Below are positions 9,760-18,353 of a DNA stretch of 64,000 nucleotides, piece by piece. Source of the DNA: Stenotrophomonas sp. 364 (GTDB lineage Bacteria; Pseudomonadota; Gammaproteobacteria; Xanthomonadales; Xanthomonadaceae); contig NZ_CP047135.1 in the NCBI RefSeq assembly GCF_009832905.1, positions 474,001 through 538,000 of the forward strand. The letters are read 5' to 3'. The number at the start of each line of letters is the position of its first letter. The first letter of the stretch is position 1. The position numbers and the translations under genes were made by a program. Below the pieces are notes generated by a model. That model was not told the origin of the DNA. It made no database searches and worked only from the letters and a program-made list of their open reading frames with translations.

Positions 9760-10722
9760 TTACAGCCGCTCGCGGATGGTCTGGCGAAGGGCTTCGAGGT
9801 CCTTGGCGAAAGCGTCGATACCGGTGGCCAGCTTCTCGGTGGCCATCGGGTCGGCGGCCAGGTCGGCCGCAAAGCGTGCTTCGTCGATCGCCGCCGCCTG
9901 CACCGGCTCGGCCGCACCGGCCACCAGCTTGCGCGGCAACGCGCCGTGCTCGGCGTCCAGCTTCTCCAGCAGGTCCGGCGAAATGGTCAGCCGATCGCAG
10001 CCGGCCAGCGCCTCGATCTGGGCGGTCGAACGGAACGACGCGCCCATCACCACCGTCGGCGAACCGCGGCGCTTGAACTCGGCGTACACGCCGCGCACGA
10101 ACACCACGCCCGGGTCGGCATCAATGTCGGCCGGGGCCTGGCCGTTGGCCACGTACCAGTCCAGGATGCGACCGACGAACGGCGAAATCAGGAACGCGCC
10201 GGCTTCGCTGCAGGCCAGCGCCTGGGTCGGGTTGAAGATCAGCGTCAGGTTGCAGTCGATGCCCTCGGCCTGCAGCACGCGCGCTGCCTCCACGCCCGCC
10301 CACGTCGCGGCGATCTTGATCAGCACCTTGCTGCGCGGCACGCCGGCCGCCTCGTACATCGCAATGAACTGGCGCGCCTTGGCCACCGTCGCGGCGGTGT
10401 CGTGGGCCTGGTCGGCGTCCACCTCGGTGGACACCCGGCCCGGCACCAGCGAGCTCAGCAGCGTGCCCACGCCCACCGTCAGGCGGTCGGCCACGGCGTG
10501 CACGATGGTCTCGCGTTCGCCGGCCTGCTCGCGGCCCCAGGCCAGTTCGCGCTCGATCAGGTCCGCATACACCGGCAGGTCCAGCGCCTTCTTCACCAGG
10601 GTCGGGTTGGTCGTGCAGTCGACCGGCTTCAGGCGCTTGATCGCCTCATAGTCGCCGGTATCGGCTACCACGACGGACAGATCACGGAGCTGGCTGAGCT
10701 TGGACGGAGAAACGGTGTTCAT
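9760..10722 (-). CDS. tal: Transaldolase
   Basis: Pentose phosphate pathway enzyme transferring a dihydroxyacetone unit between sugar phosphates. The 320-residue class I aldolase-type barrel starts [20 protein letters not shown]. It carries the Schiff-base lysine segment [20 protein letters not shown] (about residue 130) and the DCTTNPTLV signature near residue 35. Length is typical of TalB. It is followed by a strong terminator and preceded by rnk on the same strand with 46 bases between. Confidence 0.96.
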   Translation of the reverse strand: MNTVSPSKLSQLRDLSVVVADTGDYEAIKRLKPVDCTTNPTLVKKALDLPVYADLIERELAWGREQAGERETIVHAVADRLTVGVGTLLSSLVPGRVSTEVDADQAHDTAATVAKARQFIAMYEAAGVPRSKVLIKIAATWAGVEAARVLQAEGIDCNLTLIFNPTQALACSEAGAFLISPFVGRILDWYVANGQAPADIDADPGVVFVRGVYAEFKRRGSPTVVMGASFRSTAQIEALAGCDRLTISPDLLEKLDAEHGALPRKLVAGAAEPVQAAAIDEARFAADLAADPMATEKLATGIDAFAKDLEALRQTIRERL

Positions 10723-10768
10723 TGCGACTCCTGGTACGAAAACGGGAACCTGCGCGGCGGCAGGAAGG

Positions 10769-11176
10769 TCAGGCGTGGGGCTGGTTGTGGACGGCGGTCA
10801 CGCGCAGGCGCAGCTTGCGGCCACCCGGGGCGTCCCAATCCATGGTCTGGCCGACCGACAGGCCCAGCAGGGCGGTACCCACCGGCGCAAGGATGGACAC
10901 CTTGCCCTGTTCAACATCGGCTTCGCGCGGATAGACCAGCGTCAGCACGTGCTTTTCGTTCTGCAGCTCATCTTCGCATTCCACGCGCGAATGCATCATG
11001 ACGGTGCCGTCGGGAATCTGGTCCGGCGCCACCACCGTGGCACGGTTGAGCTCCTTGGCCAGCGCCACGGCGGCCGGGGTCTGGCTGACGGCGGGGGATT
11101 CAAGCATGGCGTCCAGACGATCCATGTCGTGGCTGGAAACGATGATCGACGGGGGAAGTCCGCTGGAAGTGGACAT
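10769..11176 (-). CDS. rnk: Regulator of nucleoside diphosphate kinase (Rnk, GreA/GreB C-domain family)
   Basis: A 135-residue protein with a short N-terminal helical part and a GreA/GreB-like FKBP-fold C-terminal domain ([20 protein letters not shown] is the characteristic strand-loop). Rnk proteins bind RNA polymerase near the secondary channel but lack the catalytic acidic tip of GreA, and affect nucleotide pools. A good ribosome-binding site (AAGGAGC) precedes the ATG at 11176. A terminator separates it from oxyR upstream, so it is transcribed separately. Confidence 0.9.
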   Translation of the reverse strand: MSTSSGLPPSIIVSSHDMDRLDAMLESPAVSQTPAAVALAKELNRATVVAPDQIPDGTVMMHSRVECEDELQNEKHVLTLVYPREADVEQGKVSILAPVGTALLGLSVGQTMDWDAPGGRKLRLRVTAVHNQPHA

Positions 11177-11213
11177 GTAAAGCTCCTTGCGAGTAATGAT
11201 GGCCCATGCAAAA

Positions 11214-11235
11214 GGCGGCGCCTGCTGGCGCCGCC
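11214..11235 (-). terminator. Terminator after oxyR
   Basis: GGCGGCGCC, a four-base loop, then GGCGCCGCC. On the minus strand this is followed at once by TTTT, forming an intrinsic terminator about 80 bases beyond the oxyR stop and before rnk. Confidence 0.75.
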
Positions 11236-11315
11236 TGGGTTCTATTGTGCTGCCTATCGAAGACGGATGCGACCCGTGCGGTGCAGGGGCCGATGCAGCC
11301 GGTTCATCCGGCTTG

Positions 11316-12266
11316 TCAGGCGTTGCCGCGCGCTGTCAGGGGCACGCCGGAATCGGTGTTGTCCAAGGTGAACAGTTCCTGCGGCAGGCGTTTGAACTGC
11401 TGCGCCAGCTGCTGCAGGAAGCCGGTCATGGCCGAACTGCGCCGCCATGCCATCGCGATGCGGCGGCTGGGCCGGTCGTCGCCCTGGAAATCGAGCAGGC
11501 GGATGTTTTCCGAACGCGGGACCGGCGGCTTCACCGACAGGGTCGGCAACAGCGTGATGCCCACGTCGGCCGCAACCATCTGGCGCAGCGTCTCCAGGCT
11601 GGTGGCGCGGAACTCGGACTTCTCATTGGCGCCGAACAGCCGGCACACCGCCAGCGCCTGGTCGCGCAGGCAGTGCCCGTCTTCCAGCAGCAGCAGCTTC
11701 TGGGTGGACAGCTCCTGCACATCCAGGTGCTGCCGGCGGGCCAGCGGGTGCTGCCCGGAGACGGCCAGCAGGAACGGTTCTTCGAACAGGAATTCGGCGT
11801 GCAGCTGGTCGTCGTCCAGCGGCAGCGCCAGCAACGCGGCATCCAGCTTGCCTTCGCGCAGCCGCGCCAGCAGCTCGTCGCTCTTTTCTTCCACCAGCAG
11901 CAGTTCCAGCTGCGGGAAGCGTTCGCGGATGTTGGGAATCACATGCGGCAGCAGGTACGGCCCCAGCGTGGGGAAAATGCCCAGCCGTACCGTCCCGGCT
12001 TCGGGATCGCGGCTGCGTCGTGCGGCTTCCTTCAACTGCTCGACCTCGGCCACGATGGTGCGCGCACGCGCCGCCGCTTCCACCCCGGCGGGAGTCAGCA
12101 TCACTTTGCGTGGAGCACGCTCGACCAGGGGCAGGCCCAGTTCGTCCTCCAGCTTGCGGATCTGGGTGGACAGGGTGGGCTGGCTGACGAAGCACGCCGC
12201 CGCGGCGCGGCCGAAGTGCCGGTGGTCGGCCAGCGCCACCAGGTATTTCAGATCACGTAGGTTCAT
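11316..12266 (-). CDS. oxyR: Hydrogen-peroxide-sensing LysR-type regulator OxyR
   Basis: Activates peroxide-defence genes when oxidised. The 316-residue protein has the N-terminal winged helix (MNLRDLKYLVALADHRHFGR) and a periplasmic-binding-like sensor domain. The two redox cysteines sit exactly at positions 199 and 208 in EDGHCLRDQALAVC, the same numbering as E. coli OxyR, so disulfide switching should be intact. It is the third gene of ahpC-ahpF-oxyR, all on the minus strand, and is separated from ahpF by 86 bases containing a hairpin. The arrangement is known in Xanthomonas, where ahpC is an OxyR target. Confidence 0.97.
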   Translation of the reverse strand: MNLRDLKYLVALADHRHFGRAAAACFVSQPTLSTQIRKLEDELGLPLVERAPRKVMLTPAGVEAAARARTIVAEVEQLKEAARRSRDPEAGTVRLGIFPTLGPYLLPHVIPNIRERFPQLELLLVEEKSDELLARLREGKLDAALLALPLDDDQLHAEFLFEEPFLLAVSGQHPLARRQHLDVQELSTQKLLLLEDGHCLRDQALAVCRLFGANEKSEFRATSLETLRQMVAADVGITLLPTLSVKPPVPRSENIRLLDFQGDDRPSRRIAMAWRRSSAMTGFLQQLAQQFKRLPQELFTLDNTDSGVPLTARGNA

Positions 12267-12323
12267 TTCCTTGGACCTCTAAGCGGTAATGGACCGGGTG
12301 ACGGCGTGGCTTACCCAGCAGGT

Positions 12324-12345
12324 GGGTCCCGGCGAACCGGGACCC
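12324..12345 (-). repeat. UUCG-loop hairpin between ahpF and oxyR
   Basis: GGGTCCCGG, CGAA, CCGGGACCC: a perfect 9-bp stem just beyond the ahpF stop. Read on the transcribed strand the loop is TTCG, a very stable tetraloop. There is no T-run, so an mRNA stabiliser or processing element is more likely than a terminator. Confidence 0.65.
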
Positions 12346-12352
12346 GGACGTT

Positions 12353-13945
12353 TCAGGCAGCTTCGGCGACAGCGCCGCTGCTCTTGGGAACGGATGTACG
12401 AATCAGGTGATCAAAAGCACTCAGTGCGGCGGTCGAACCGGCGCCCATCGCGATGATGATCTGCTTGTACGGAACGGTAGTGCAATCGCCTGCCGCGAAC
12501 ACGCCGGGCACGCTGGTCTGGCCACGGTCGTCGATCACGATCTCGCCACGCGGCGACAACGCCACCGAGCCCTTCAACCACTCGGTGTTGGGCAGCAACC
12601 CGATCTGCACGAAGATGCCTTCGAGTTCGATCCGGTGCGCATCGCCACCCACGCGGTCCTTGTAGACCAGCCCGGTCACCTTCTGGCCATCGCCCAGCAC
12701 TTCCTGGGTGAGGGCGCTGGTGATGATGGTGACGTTGCCCAGGCTGCGCAGCTTCTTCTGCAACACTTCATCGGCCCGGAGTTTGTCATCAAATTCCAGA
12801 AGGGTCACATGCGACACCAGGCCGGCCAGGTCGATCGCCGCTTCCACGCCGGAGTTGCCGCCGCCCACCACCGCCACGCGCTTGCCCTTGAACAGTGGGC
12901 CATCGCAGTGCGGGCAGTACGCCACGCCCTTGTTGCGGTACTGGTCTTCGCCGGGCACGTTCATCTGGCGCCAGCGCGCACCGGTGGACAGGATCACCGT
13001 GCGCGACTTCAACACCGCGCCGTTCTCCAGCGTGATCCCCACCAGGCCGTCATCGCCGGCCGGGGTCAGCGCCGTGCCGCGCTGCAGGTTCATGATGTCC
13101 ACCTCGTACTCGCGCACGTGCTGTTCCAGCGCCGTGGCCAGCTTCGGACCCTCGGTTTCCTTGACCGAAATGAAGTTCTCGATCGCCATGGTGTCCAGCA
13201 CCTGGCCGCCGAAACGCTCCGCCGCCACGCCGGTACGGATGCCCTTGCGCGCGGCATAGATCGCCGCAGCGGCACCGGCCGGACCACCGCCGATCACCAG
13301 CACGTCGAAGGGTGCTTTGGCGGCGATCTTCTCGGCGTCGCGTTTGGCCGAACCGGTGTCCAGCTTGGCCACGATCTGCTCCAGGGTCATGCGGCCCTGG
13401 TCGAACATCTCCCCGTTGAGGTACACGGTGGGCACCGACATGATCTGGCGCGCCTCGACCTCGGCCGGGAACAGGCCGCCGTCGATCGCCACGTGCTGGA
13501 TGCGCGGGTTGAGCACCGCGGCAAGGTTCAGTGCCTGCACCACGTCCGGGCAGTTCTGGCAGGACAGCGAGAAATAGGTTTCGAACTTGAGTTCGCCTTC
13601 CAGCCCCTGCACCTGCTCGATCAGCTCGGCGGTGGCCTTGGACGGGTGACCGCCCACCTGCAGCAGTGCCAGCACCAGCGAGGTGAACTCGTGGCCCATC
13701 GGCAGCCCGGCGAATGCCAGGTGGATGTCCTGGCCCGGCGTGGTCAGCGCGAACGACGGGGTGCGCTCGCTGCTGTCGCGGCGCACCTCCAGGGTGATGT
13801 GCGCCGACAGCGCAACCAGCGTGTTCAGCAGCTCCAGCATTTCCTGCGACTTGGCGCCGTCATCCACGTGCGCCGTGATCTGGATCGGACGGGTGACACG
13901 TTCCAGGTAGGTCTTCAGCTGGGACTGGAGGTTGGCATCCAACAT
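12353..13945 (-). CDS. ahpF: Alkyl hydroperoxide reductase subunit F
   Basis: NADH-dependent flavoprotein that passes electrons to AhpC. The 530-residue chain has the duplicated thioredoxin-like N-terminal domain with redox pair CQNC (about residue 129). Then come the FAD-binding [20 protein letters not shown] (about residue 215), the active-site CPHC (about residue 345), the NADH-binding [20 protein letters not shown], and the terminal [19 protein letters not shown]. The start at 13945 ([17 protein letters not shown]) gives the standard N-terminus and is preceded by AAGGAG. It lies 152 bases after ahpC, with two strong hairpins in the gap. Confidence 0.97.
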   Translation of the reverse strand: MLDANLQSQLKTYLERVTRPIQITAHVDDGAKSQEMLELLNTLVALSAHITLEVRRDSSERTPSFALTTPGQDIHLAFAGLPMGHEFTSLVLALLQVGGHPSKATAELIEQVQGLEGELKFETYFSLSCQNCPDVVQALNLAAVLNPRIQHVAIDGGLFPAEVEARQIMSVPTVYLNGEMFDQGRMTLEQIVAKLDTGSAKRDAEKIAAKAPFDVLVIGGGPAGAAAAIYAARKGIRTGVAAERFGGQVLDTMAIENFISVKETEGPKLATALEQHVREYEVDIMNLQRGTALTPAGDDGLVGITLENGAVLKSRTVILSTGARWRQMNVPGEDQYRNKGVAYCPHCDGPLFKGKRVAVVGGGNSGVEAAIDLAGLVSHVTLLEFDDKLRADEVLQKKLRSLGNVTIITSALTQEVLGDGQKVTGLVYKDRVGGDAHRIELEGIFVQIGLLPNTEWLKGSVALSPRGEIVIDDRGQTSVPGVFAAGDCTTVPYKQIIIAMGAGSTAALSAFDHLIRTSVPKSSGAVAEAA

Positions 13946-14012
13946 CGAAAAACTCCTTGATTCAGGCAAGCAGACGGCGTCGACGAACCCCGTGGGTGCA
14001 TCTGCGCGACAT

Positions 14013-14085
14013 GGGGGTGAACCCAAACCGGCGCGTGGGGCACCGGCTTGGGTTCACCCCCATTCCCGTCGAAACGGGAATGGGG
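14013..14085. repeat. Two overlapping strong hairpins between ahpC and ahpF
   Basis: GGGGGTGAACCCAA at 14013 pairs with TTGGGTTCACCCCC ending 14061; the stem extends to 19 bp with one mismatch. A second 12-bp stem, CCCCATTCCCGT (14058-14069) with ACGGGAATGGGG (14074-14085), encloses CGAA (TTCG on the mRNA strand). The CCCC at 14058-14061 belongs to both, so both cannot form fully at once. Confidence 0.8.
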
Positions 14086-14097
14086 ATGGGAAACGGC

Positions 14098-14661
14098 TTA
14101 GATCTTGCCGACCAGGTCCAGCGACGGGGTCAGGGTCTTTTCGCCTTCCTTCCACTTGGCCGGGCACACCTGGTTCGGGTTGGCGGCGGTGAACTGGGCA
14201 GCCTTCAGCTTGCGCAGGGTCTCGGAGACGTCACGGGCGATCTCGTTGGAGTGGATCTCCAGGGTCTTGATCACGCCTTCCGGGTTGATGATGAAGGTGC
14301 CGCGCAGGGCCAGGCCTTCTTCTTCGATGTGCACGCCGAAGGCGCGGGTCAGCTGGTGGGTCGGGTCGCCGACCAGCGGGAACTGGGCCTTGCCGACGGC
14401 CGGCGAGGTTTCGTGCCACACCTTGTGCGAGAAGTGGGTGTCGGTGGTGACGATGTACACCTCGGCACCGGCCTTCTGGAACTCGGCGTAATGGTCGGCG
14501 GCGTCTTCAATCTCGGTCGGGCAGTTGAAGGTGAACGCGGCCGGCATGAAGATCAGCACGGACCACTGGCCCTTCAGGGTGCTGTCGGAAACCTTGATGA
14601 ACTCGCCATTCTGGTAGGCATTGGCTTCGAACGGCTTGATCTGCGTATTGATGAGCGACAT
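14098..14661 (-). CDS. ahpC: Alkyl hydroperoxide reductase subunit C (typical 2-Cys peroxiredoxin)
   Basis: Reduces peroxides with electrons from AhpF. The 187-residue protein has the peroxidatic Cys47 in AAFTFNCPTEIED and the resolving Cys166 in NPNQVCPAKW, standard for AhpC. The ATG at 14661 follows GAGGAACATCA, a good ribosome-binding site, and the N-terminus MSLINTQIKPF matches the family. It heads the minus-strand ahpC-ahpF-oxyR cluster and is preceded by a recognisable promoter with OxyR-type half-sites. Confidence 0.98.
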   Translation of the reverse strand: MSLINTQIKPFEANAYQNGEFIKVSDSTLKGQWSVLIFMPAAFTFNCPTEIEDAADHYAEFQKAGAEVYIVTTDTHFSHKVWHETSPAVGKAQFPLVGDPTHQLTRAFGVHIEEEGLALRGTFIINPEGVIKTLEIHSNEIARDVSETLRKLKAAQFTAANPNQVCPAKWKEGEKTLTPSLDLVGKI

Positions 14662-14704
14662 TGATGTTCCTCTTGGTGAAGGGGGTGGGTGAAGCGACCA
14701 ACAC

Positions 14705-14770
14705 AGGTTAGCGGCTCCTTTCCCATAAGGACAATCCATTGATTGCATCTATGCGATAGCCATAGTCTAT
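14705..14770 (-). promoter_or_regulatory. ahpC promoter with OxyR-type binding site
   Basis: On the minus strand, TTGTCC (14729-14734) and TAACCT (14705-14710) are spaced by 18 bases and make a sigma-70-like promoter 44 bases from ahpC. Directly upstream is ATAG-N7-CTAT (14756-14770), the exact core of the OxyR consensus, with further degenerate ATAG/CTAT elements towards the -35. Position and geometry fit activation by oxidised OxyR, whose gene is the third of the cluster. Confidence 0.75.
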
Positions 14771-15080
14771 CAATAGGGGCTGATCGTGCGATGAATGTCA
14801 GGCCCTGTTTCGCCCGAAAGCGTTGCAGCACAATGACATCCGGGCTGAATGCGGTAATCGGAGCAATAGCTGCTTCTTATTCCTGCTGGGGGATGGCTGA
14901 ACGAAACCAACGCGCGCACGCGGCGGTGGCATCGGATTGGCGATAGAGCTAGTCAACCAACGTTGGTTCGGTGATTGCGGCAATCAATGCCTCGCTTGGG
15001 CCAGCCCCCGTCCTTTCGCCTGCCTGGGCCCCCAGCCCGGTGCACTACACTGCGCCCCCGCCACCTGCCCGACCTGTCCG
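14771..15080. other. Intergenic region with a 14-bp palindrome upstream of prmC
   Basis: No convincing gene is visible in this 310-base gap between ahpC and prmC; short open frames here lack a ribosome-binding site and family features. It contains a perfect palindrome AACCAACGTTGGTT at 14955-14968, 113 bases before prmC, which could be an operator. Confidence 0.5.
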
Positions 15081-15935
15081 ATGACCGCCGCCCCCCGTGA
15101 CCTGCGCCAGCTGCTTGCCGATGCCGCCACGGCCCTGCCCGGGGTGGAGGGCCGGCACGAGGCCGAGCTGTTGCTGCTGCATGTGCTGGACAAGCCGCGC
15201 AGCTGGCTGTTCGCGCACGCCACCGACCCGGTGGCCGACGCCGACATGGCGGCATTCCAGGCGCTGCTGGCCCGCCGCGTGGCCGGCGAACCGGTGGCCT
15301 ACCTGCTGGGCCATCGCGGATTCTGGACGCTGGACCTGGCGGTCAGCCCGGCCACCCTGATCCCGCGCCCGGAAACCGAGCTGCTGGTGGAGCTGGCGCT
15401 GGCCCGCATGCCGGCCGACACCCCGCTGGCGGTGGCCGACCTGGGCACCGGCAGCGGGGCGATCGCGCTGGCGCTGGCCAGCGAACGCCCGCAGGCCGCA
15501 GTGACCGCCACCGATCTCAGCGCCGCCGCGCTGGACGTGGCGCGTGGCAATGCGGCGCGCAACGGGCTGGCGCGCGTGCGGTTCGTGCAGGGCGCGTGGT
15601 TTGAACCGTTGCAGGGCGAACGCTTCGATCTGATTGCGAGCAACCCGCCGTACATCGCCAGCCATGACCCGCACCTGCAGCAGGGCGACCTGCGCCACGA
15701 GCCGGCCACGGCGCTGGCCTCGGGCATCGACGGCCTGGACGACATCCGCCACATCGTCGCCGCTGCCGGCGCGCACCTGCTGCCCGGTGGCTGGCTGCTG
15801 ATTGAGCATGGCTGGGACCAGGGCGCGGCAATCCGCGCGCTGTTCGAACAGGCCGGCTTCGCGCAGGTGCACACCGAGCGCGACCTGGAACAGCGCGACC
15901 GGGTGACGCGCGGCTGTCTGCCGGGTATGCGCTGA
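15081..15935 (+). CDS. prmC: Release factor glutamine methyltransferase PrmC
   Basis: Methylates the glutamine of the GGQ motif in release factors RF1/RF2. The 284-residue protein has a helical N-terminal domain, the linker motif RPETELLVE, the SAM-binding loop [16 protein letters not shown] (about residue 117) and the substrate-binding NPPY in [13 protein letters not shown], diagnostic for N5-glutamine methyltransferases. In many gammaproteobacteria prmC follows prfA; here prfA is 27 kb away beside hemA. Confidence 0.95.
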   Translation: MTAAPRDLRQLLADAATALPGVEGRHEAELLLLHVLDKPRSWLFAHATDPVADADMAAFQALLARRVAGEPVAYLLGHRGFWTLDLAVSPATLIPRPETELLVELALARMPADTPLAVADLGTGSGAIALALASERPQAAVTATDLSAAALDVARGNAARNGLARVRFVQGAWFEPLQGERFDLIASNPPYIASHDPHLQQGDLRHEPATALASGIDGLDDIRHIVAAAGAHLLPGGWLLIEHGWDQGAAIRALFEQAGFAQVHTERDLEQRDRVTRGCLPGMR

Positions 15936-15989
15936 CGCTGCCTGAAACATCGCGCGGGTAGAATGGCGTTCCACTTGAAAGGAAGCGCC

Positions 15990-16343
15990 ATGACCACTGC
16001 CAGCCCCTCTGTTTCCCACGCGCAGCTGCAGTCCCACGAATTCCTCGCCGACATGGTCGAGGACGCGTACTTCCCGCCGGCGCTGGTGGCCCAGGGCCAG
16101 CAGATCCTGCTGCGCCTGTGCGAACGCATCGAACGCGAACGCCCGGCCGACGCCGCCGCGCTGATGGCGCTCACCCATGCCGCCACGCTGGAATTCAACG
16201 TGTTGGGCGAAGCGTTCGAAGCGCAGGACAGCGAGCTGGAAACCGCTGCCCGCGAGAACATCGGCGCCGATTTCGAGCTGATCGCGCGCAGCTACGGATT
16301 CGATGTGGATGTTGATGATCTGACCAGCCCGCGCGAGTGGTGA
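15990..16343 (+). CDS. Small DUF5713-like protein
   Basis: A 117-residue acidic, mostly helical protein, with the GGAAG ribosome-binding site five bases before the ATG at 15990. The phrases ADMVEDAYFPPALV, LCERIERERP, LTHAATLEFN and ENIGADFELIARSYGFD match my recollection of DUF5713. The biochemical role is unknown. It lies between prmC and the proline iminopeptidase gene on the same strand with small gaps, so it could be in their operon. Family assignment is moderate. Confidence 0.7.
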   Translation: MTTASPSVSHAQLQSHEFLADMVEDAYFPPALVAQGQQILLRLCERIERERPADAAALMALTHAATLEFNVLGEAFEAQDSELETAARENIGADFELIARSYGFDVDVDDLTSPREW

Positions 16344-16384
16344 ACCCGCTCGCCCGCGCCTGTGCCCAACAACGGAGTTCTGTC

Positions 16385-17329
16385 ATGCGTACGCTGTATC
16401 CCGCCCTCACCCCTTACGACGTCGGCACGCTGAAGGTCGACGATCGCCACACGCTGTATTTCGAGCAGTGCGGCAACCCCGACGGCAAGCCGGTGGTGAT
16501 GCTGCACGGTGGCCCCGGTGGCGGGTGCAGCGAGAAAATGCGCCAGTTCCACGACCCGGCCAAGTACCGCATCAACCTGTTCGACCAGCGCGGTGCCGGG
16601 CGTTCCACCCCGCATGCCGACCTGGTGGACAACACCACCTGGGACCTGGTGGCCGACATCGAAAAACTGCGCGAGCACCTGAAGGTGGAGCGCTGGCAGG
16701 TGTTCGGCGGCAGCTGGGGTTCGACCCTGGCCTTGGCGTACGCGGAAACCCACCCGCAGCGGGTGACCGAACTGGTGCTGCGCGGCATCTTCATGCTGCG
16801 CCGCTGGGAACTGGAATGGTTCTACCAGGAAGGCGCCAACCGCCTGTTCCCGGATGCGTGGGAGCACTACCTCACGCCGATCCCGGAAGTGGAACGCCAC
16901 GACCTGATCTCGGCCTTCCACCGCCGCCTCACCAGCGATGACGAAGCCACCCGCCTGGCGGCGGCCAAGGCGTGGAGCGTGTGGGAAGGCGCGACCAGTT
17001 TCCTGCACGTGGACGACGAGTTCGTGAACAGCCACCAGGACCCGCAGTTCGCGCTGGCCTTCGCGCGCATCGAGAACCACTACTTCGTCAACGGTGGTTT
17101 CTTCGAGGTGGAAGAGCAGCTGCTGCGTGACGTGCACCGCATCGCCGACATTCCCGGCGTGATCGTGCACGGCCGCTACGACGTGGTGTGCCCGTTGCAG
17201 AACGCGTGGGAACTGCACAAGGCGTGGCCGAAATCGACGCTGGAAATCAGCCCGGCGTCGGGCCATTCGGCGTTCGAGGCGGAAAACGTGGACGCCCTGG
17301 TGCGCGCCACGGATCGCTTCGCCGGTTGA
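16385..17329 (+). CDS. pip: Proline iminopeptidase
   Basis: Serine peptidase of the alpha/beta-hydrolase fold (S33) that removes N-terminal proline from peptides. The 314-residue length equals that of the well-studied Xanthomonas enzyme. The oxyanion-hole motif MLHGGPGGG (about residue 40), the nucleophile elbow GGSWGS (about residue 110), the Asp in HGRYDVVCP and the catalytic His in ASGHSAFE are all present. The start at 16385 has GGAG nine bases upstream. Confidence 0.96.
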   Translation: MRTLYPALTPYDVGTLKVDDRHTLYFEQCGNPDGKPVVMLHGGPGGGCSEKMRQFHDPAKYRINLFDQRGAGRSTPHADLVDNTTWDLVADIEKLREHLKVERWQVFGGSWGSTLALAYAETHPQRVTELVLRGIFMLRRWELEWFYQEGANRLFPDAWEHYLTPIPEVERHDLISAFHRRLTSDDEATRLAAAKAWSVWEGATSFLHVDDEFVNSHQDPQFALAFARIENHYFVNGGFFEVEEQLLRDVHRIADIPGVIVHGRYDVVCPLQNAWELHKAWPKSTLEISPASGHSAFEAENVDALVRATDRFAG

Positions 17330-17338
17330 ATCGATGCG

Positions 17339-17364
17339 AGGTGCCGACCCACGGTCGGCACCTA
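17339..17364 (-). repeat. SMAG-type REP overlapping the stop codon of the LysR gene
   Basis: AGGTGCCGACC and its inverted arm GGTCGGCACCT end in CTAC (17362-17365), i.e. GTAG on the minus strand. The TAG of this GTAG is the stop codon of the LysR-type regulator. Confidence 0.8.
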
Positions 17365-18246
17365 CCAGTTGCCGGCCAACAACGCGTCGGCCAGTACCTT
17401 CATCTTCGGTGAGGCCTGCCGCGACGGCGGGTACACCAGCGACAGCGCCCGGCTGCGGCCTTCGAACGGCTGCAGTACGCGTTGCAGCCGCCCCGCGGCG
17501 AGCGCGTCGGCCACCGCGAAATCCATCACCTGCACGATGCCCACCCCGGCCAGTGCGCCTTCCACCAGCGGGTCGCCGCTGTCGAACACCATCCGCGCCA
17601 GTGGGGTGAACTCACGCAGCCGGTCGTCCTCGCGGAACTGCCAGTCCACCAGCCGCCCGCTGCGCAGGTTGCGCACCGCCAGGCAGGTGTGATCCTGCAG
17701 GGCATCCACCGTGGCCGGTTGCCCGTGCTGAGCGATGTAGGCCGGGGAGGCGACCGTGACCCAATGCAACGGCCGCAAAGGGCGGGCCACCATGCGCACG
17801 TCGCTGATCGGCCCGGTACGCAGGGCGGCGTCGAAGCCTTCCTCGACCAGATCCACCAACCGGTCGTTGAGCACCAGCTCGAACTGCAGCTGCGGGTGCG
17901 TCGCCATCAACTGCCCGGCCAGCGGCACCAGTACCTTGCGCCCGAACATCGATGGCGCGGTCAGTTTCAACACACCCGAGGGCGTGGAGGGGCGGTCGCC
18001 CAGCCGGCGCTCGGCTTCCTCCAGCCCGCTCAGCAGCGGCGCGCAGTGCTCGACGAACTGGCGGCCATCCGGGGTGAGGCTGACATTGCGGGTGTTGCGT
18101 TGGAGCAGGCGCACGCCCAGCGTGCCTTCCAGCCGGCTGATCGCCCGCGACAGCCCCGACTGGCTGATGCCCAGCTGGCCGGCGGCCAGGGTGAAACTGC
18201 GTGCTTCGGCAACCTGCACCAGCATGCGCACGGCATTGAGATCCAT
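17362..18246 (-). CDS. LysR-family transcriptional regulator
   Basis: The 294-residue protein has an N-terminal winged helix (MDLNAVRMLVQVAEARSFTLAAGQLGISQSGLSRAISRLE type) and an effector-binding domain. The family subgroup resembles the regulators of MFS pumps and oxidoreductases (AaeR/CrgA-like 'PSGVLKLTAPSMFGR' start of the sensor domain). It is divergent from an MFS transporter with 107 bases between, the usual layout for a regulator and its target. Ligand unknown. The stop codon TAG is supplied by a REP. Confidence 0.9.
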   Translation of the reverse strand: MDLNAVRMLVQVAEARSFTLAAGQLGISQSGLSRAISRLEGTLGVRLLQRNTRNVSLTPDGRQFVEHCAPLLSGLEEAERRLGDRPSTPSGVLKLTAPSMFGRKVLVPLAGQLMATHPQLQFELVLNDRLVDLVEEGFDAALRTGPISDVRMVARPLRPLHWVTVASPAYIAQHGQPATVDALQDHTCLAVRNLRSGRLVDWQFREDDRLREFTPLARMVFDSGDPLVEGALAGVGIVQVMDFAVADALAAGRLQRVLQPFEGRSRALSLVYPPSRQASPKMKVLADALLAGNW

Positions 18247-18353
18247 GGCGGCGTCCGATTGATGCGAAAATGCATGACAGAAATCGAAGTATCCGGGTTT
18301 CTTTGTTTGGCGTCATCAATGAGACTGCCCGCCTTCCCCACGCACCGACCGGC

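Noticed and set aside
12407..13960. A 517-codon plus-strand open frame opposite ahpF.
   Set aside because: ahpF has all CxxC and FAD motifs; the antisense product is low-complexity His/Arg/Gln-rich sequence.
14743..14946. Small open frame upstream of prmC (67 codons).
   Set aside because: It overlaps the predicted OxyR-type site, has no ribosome-binding site and an implausible composition.
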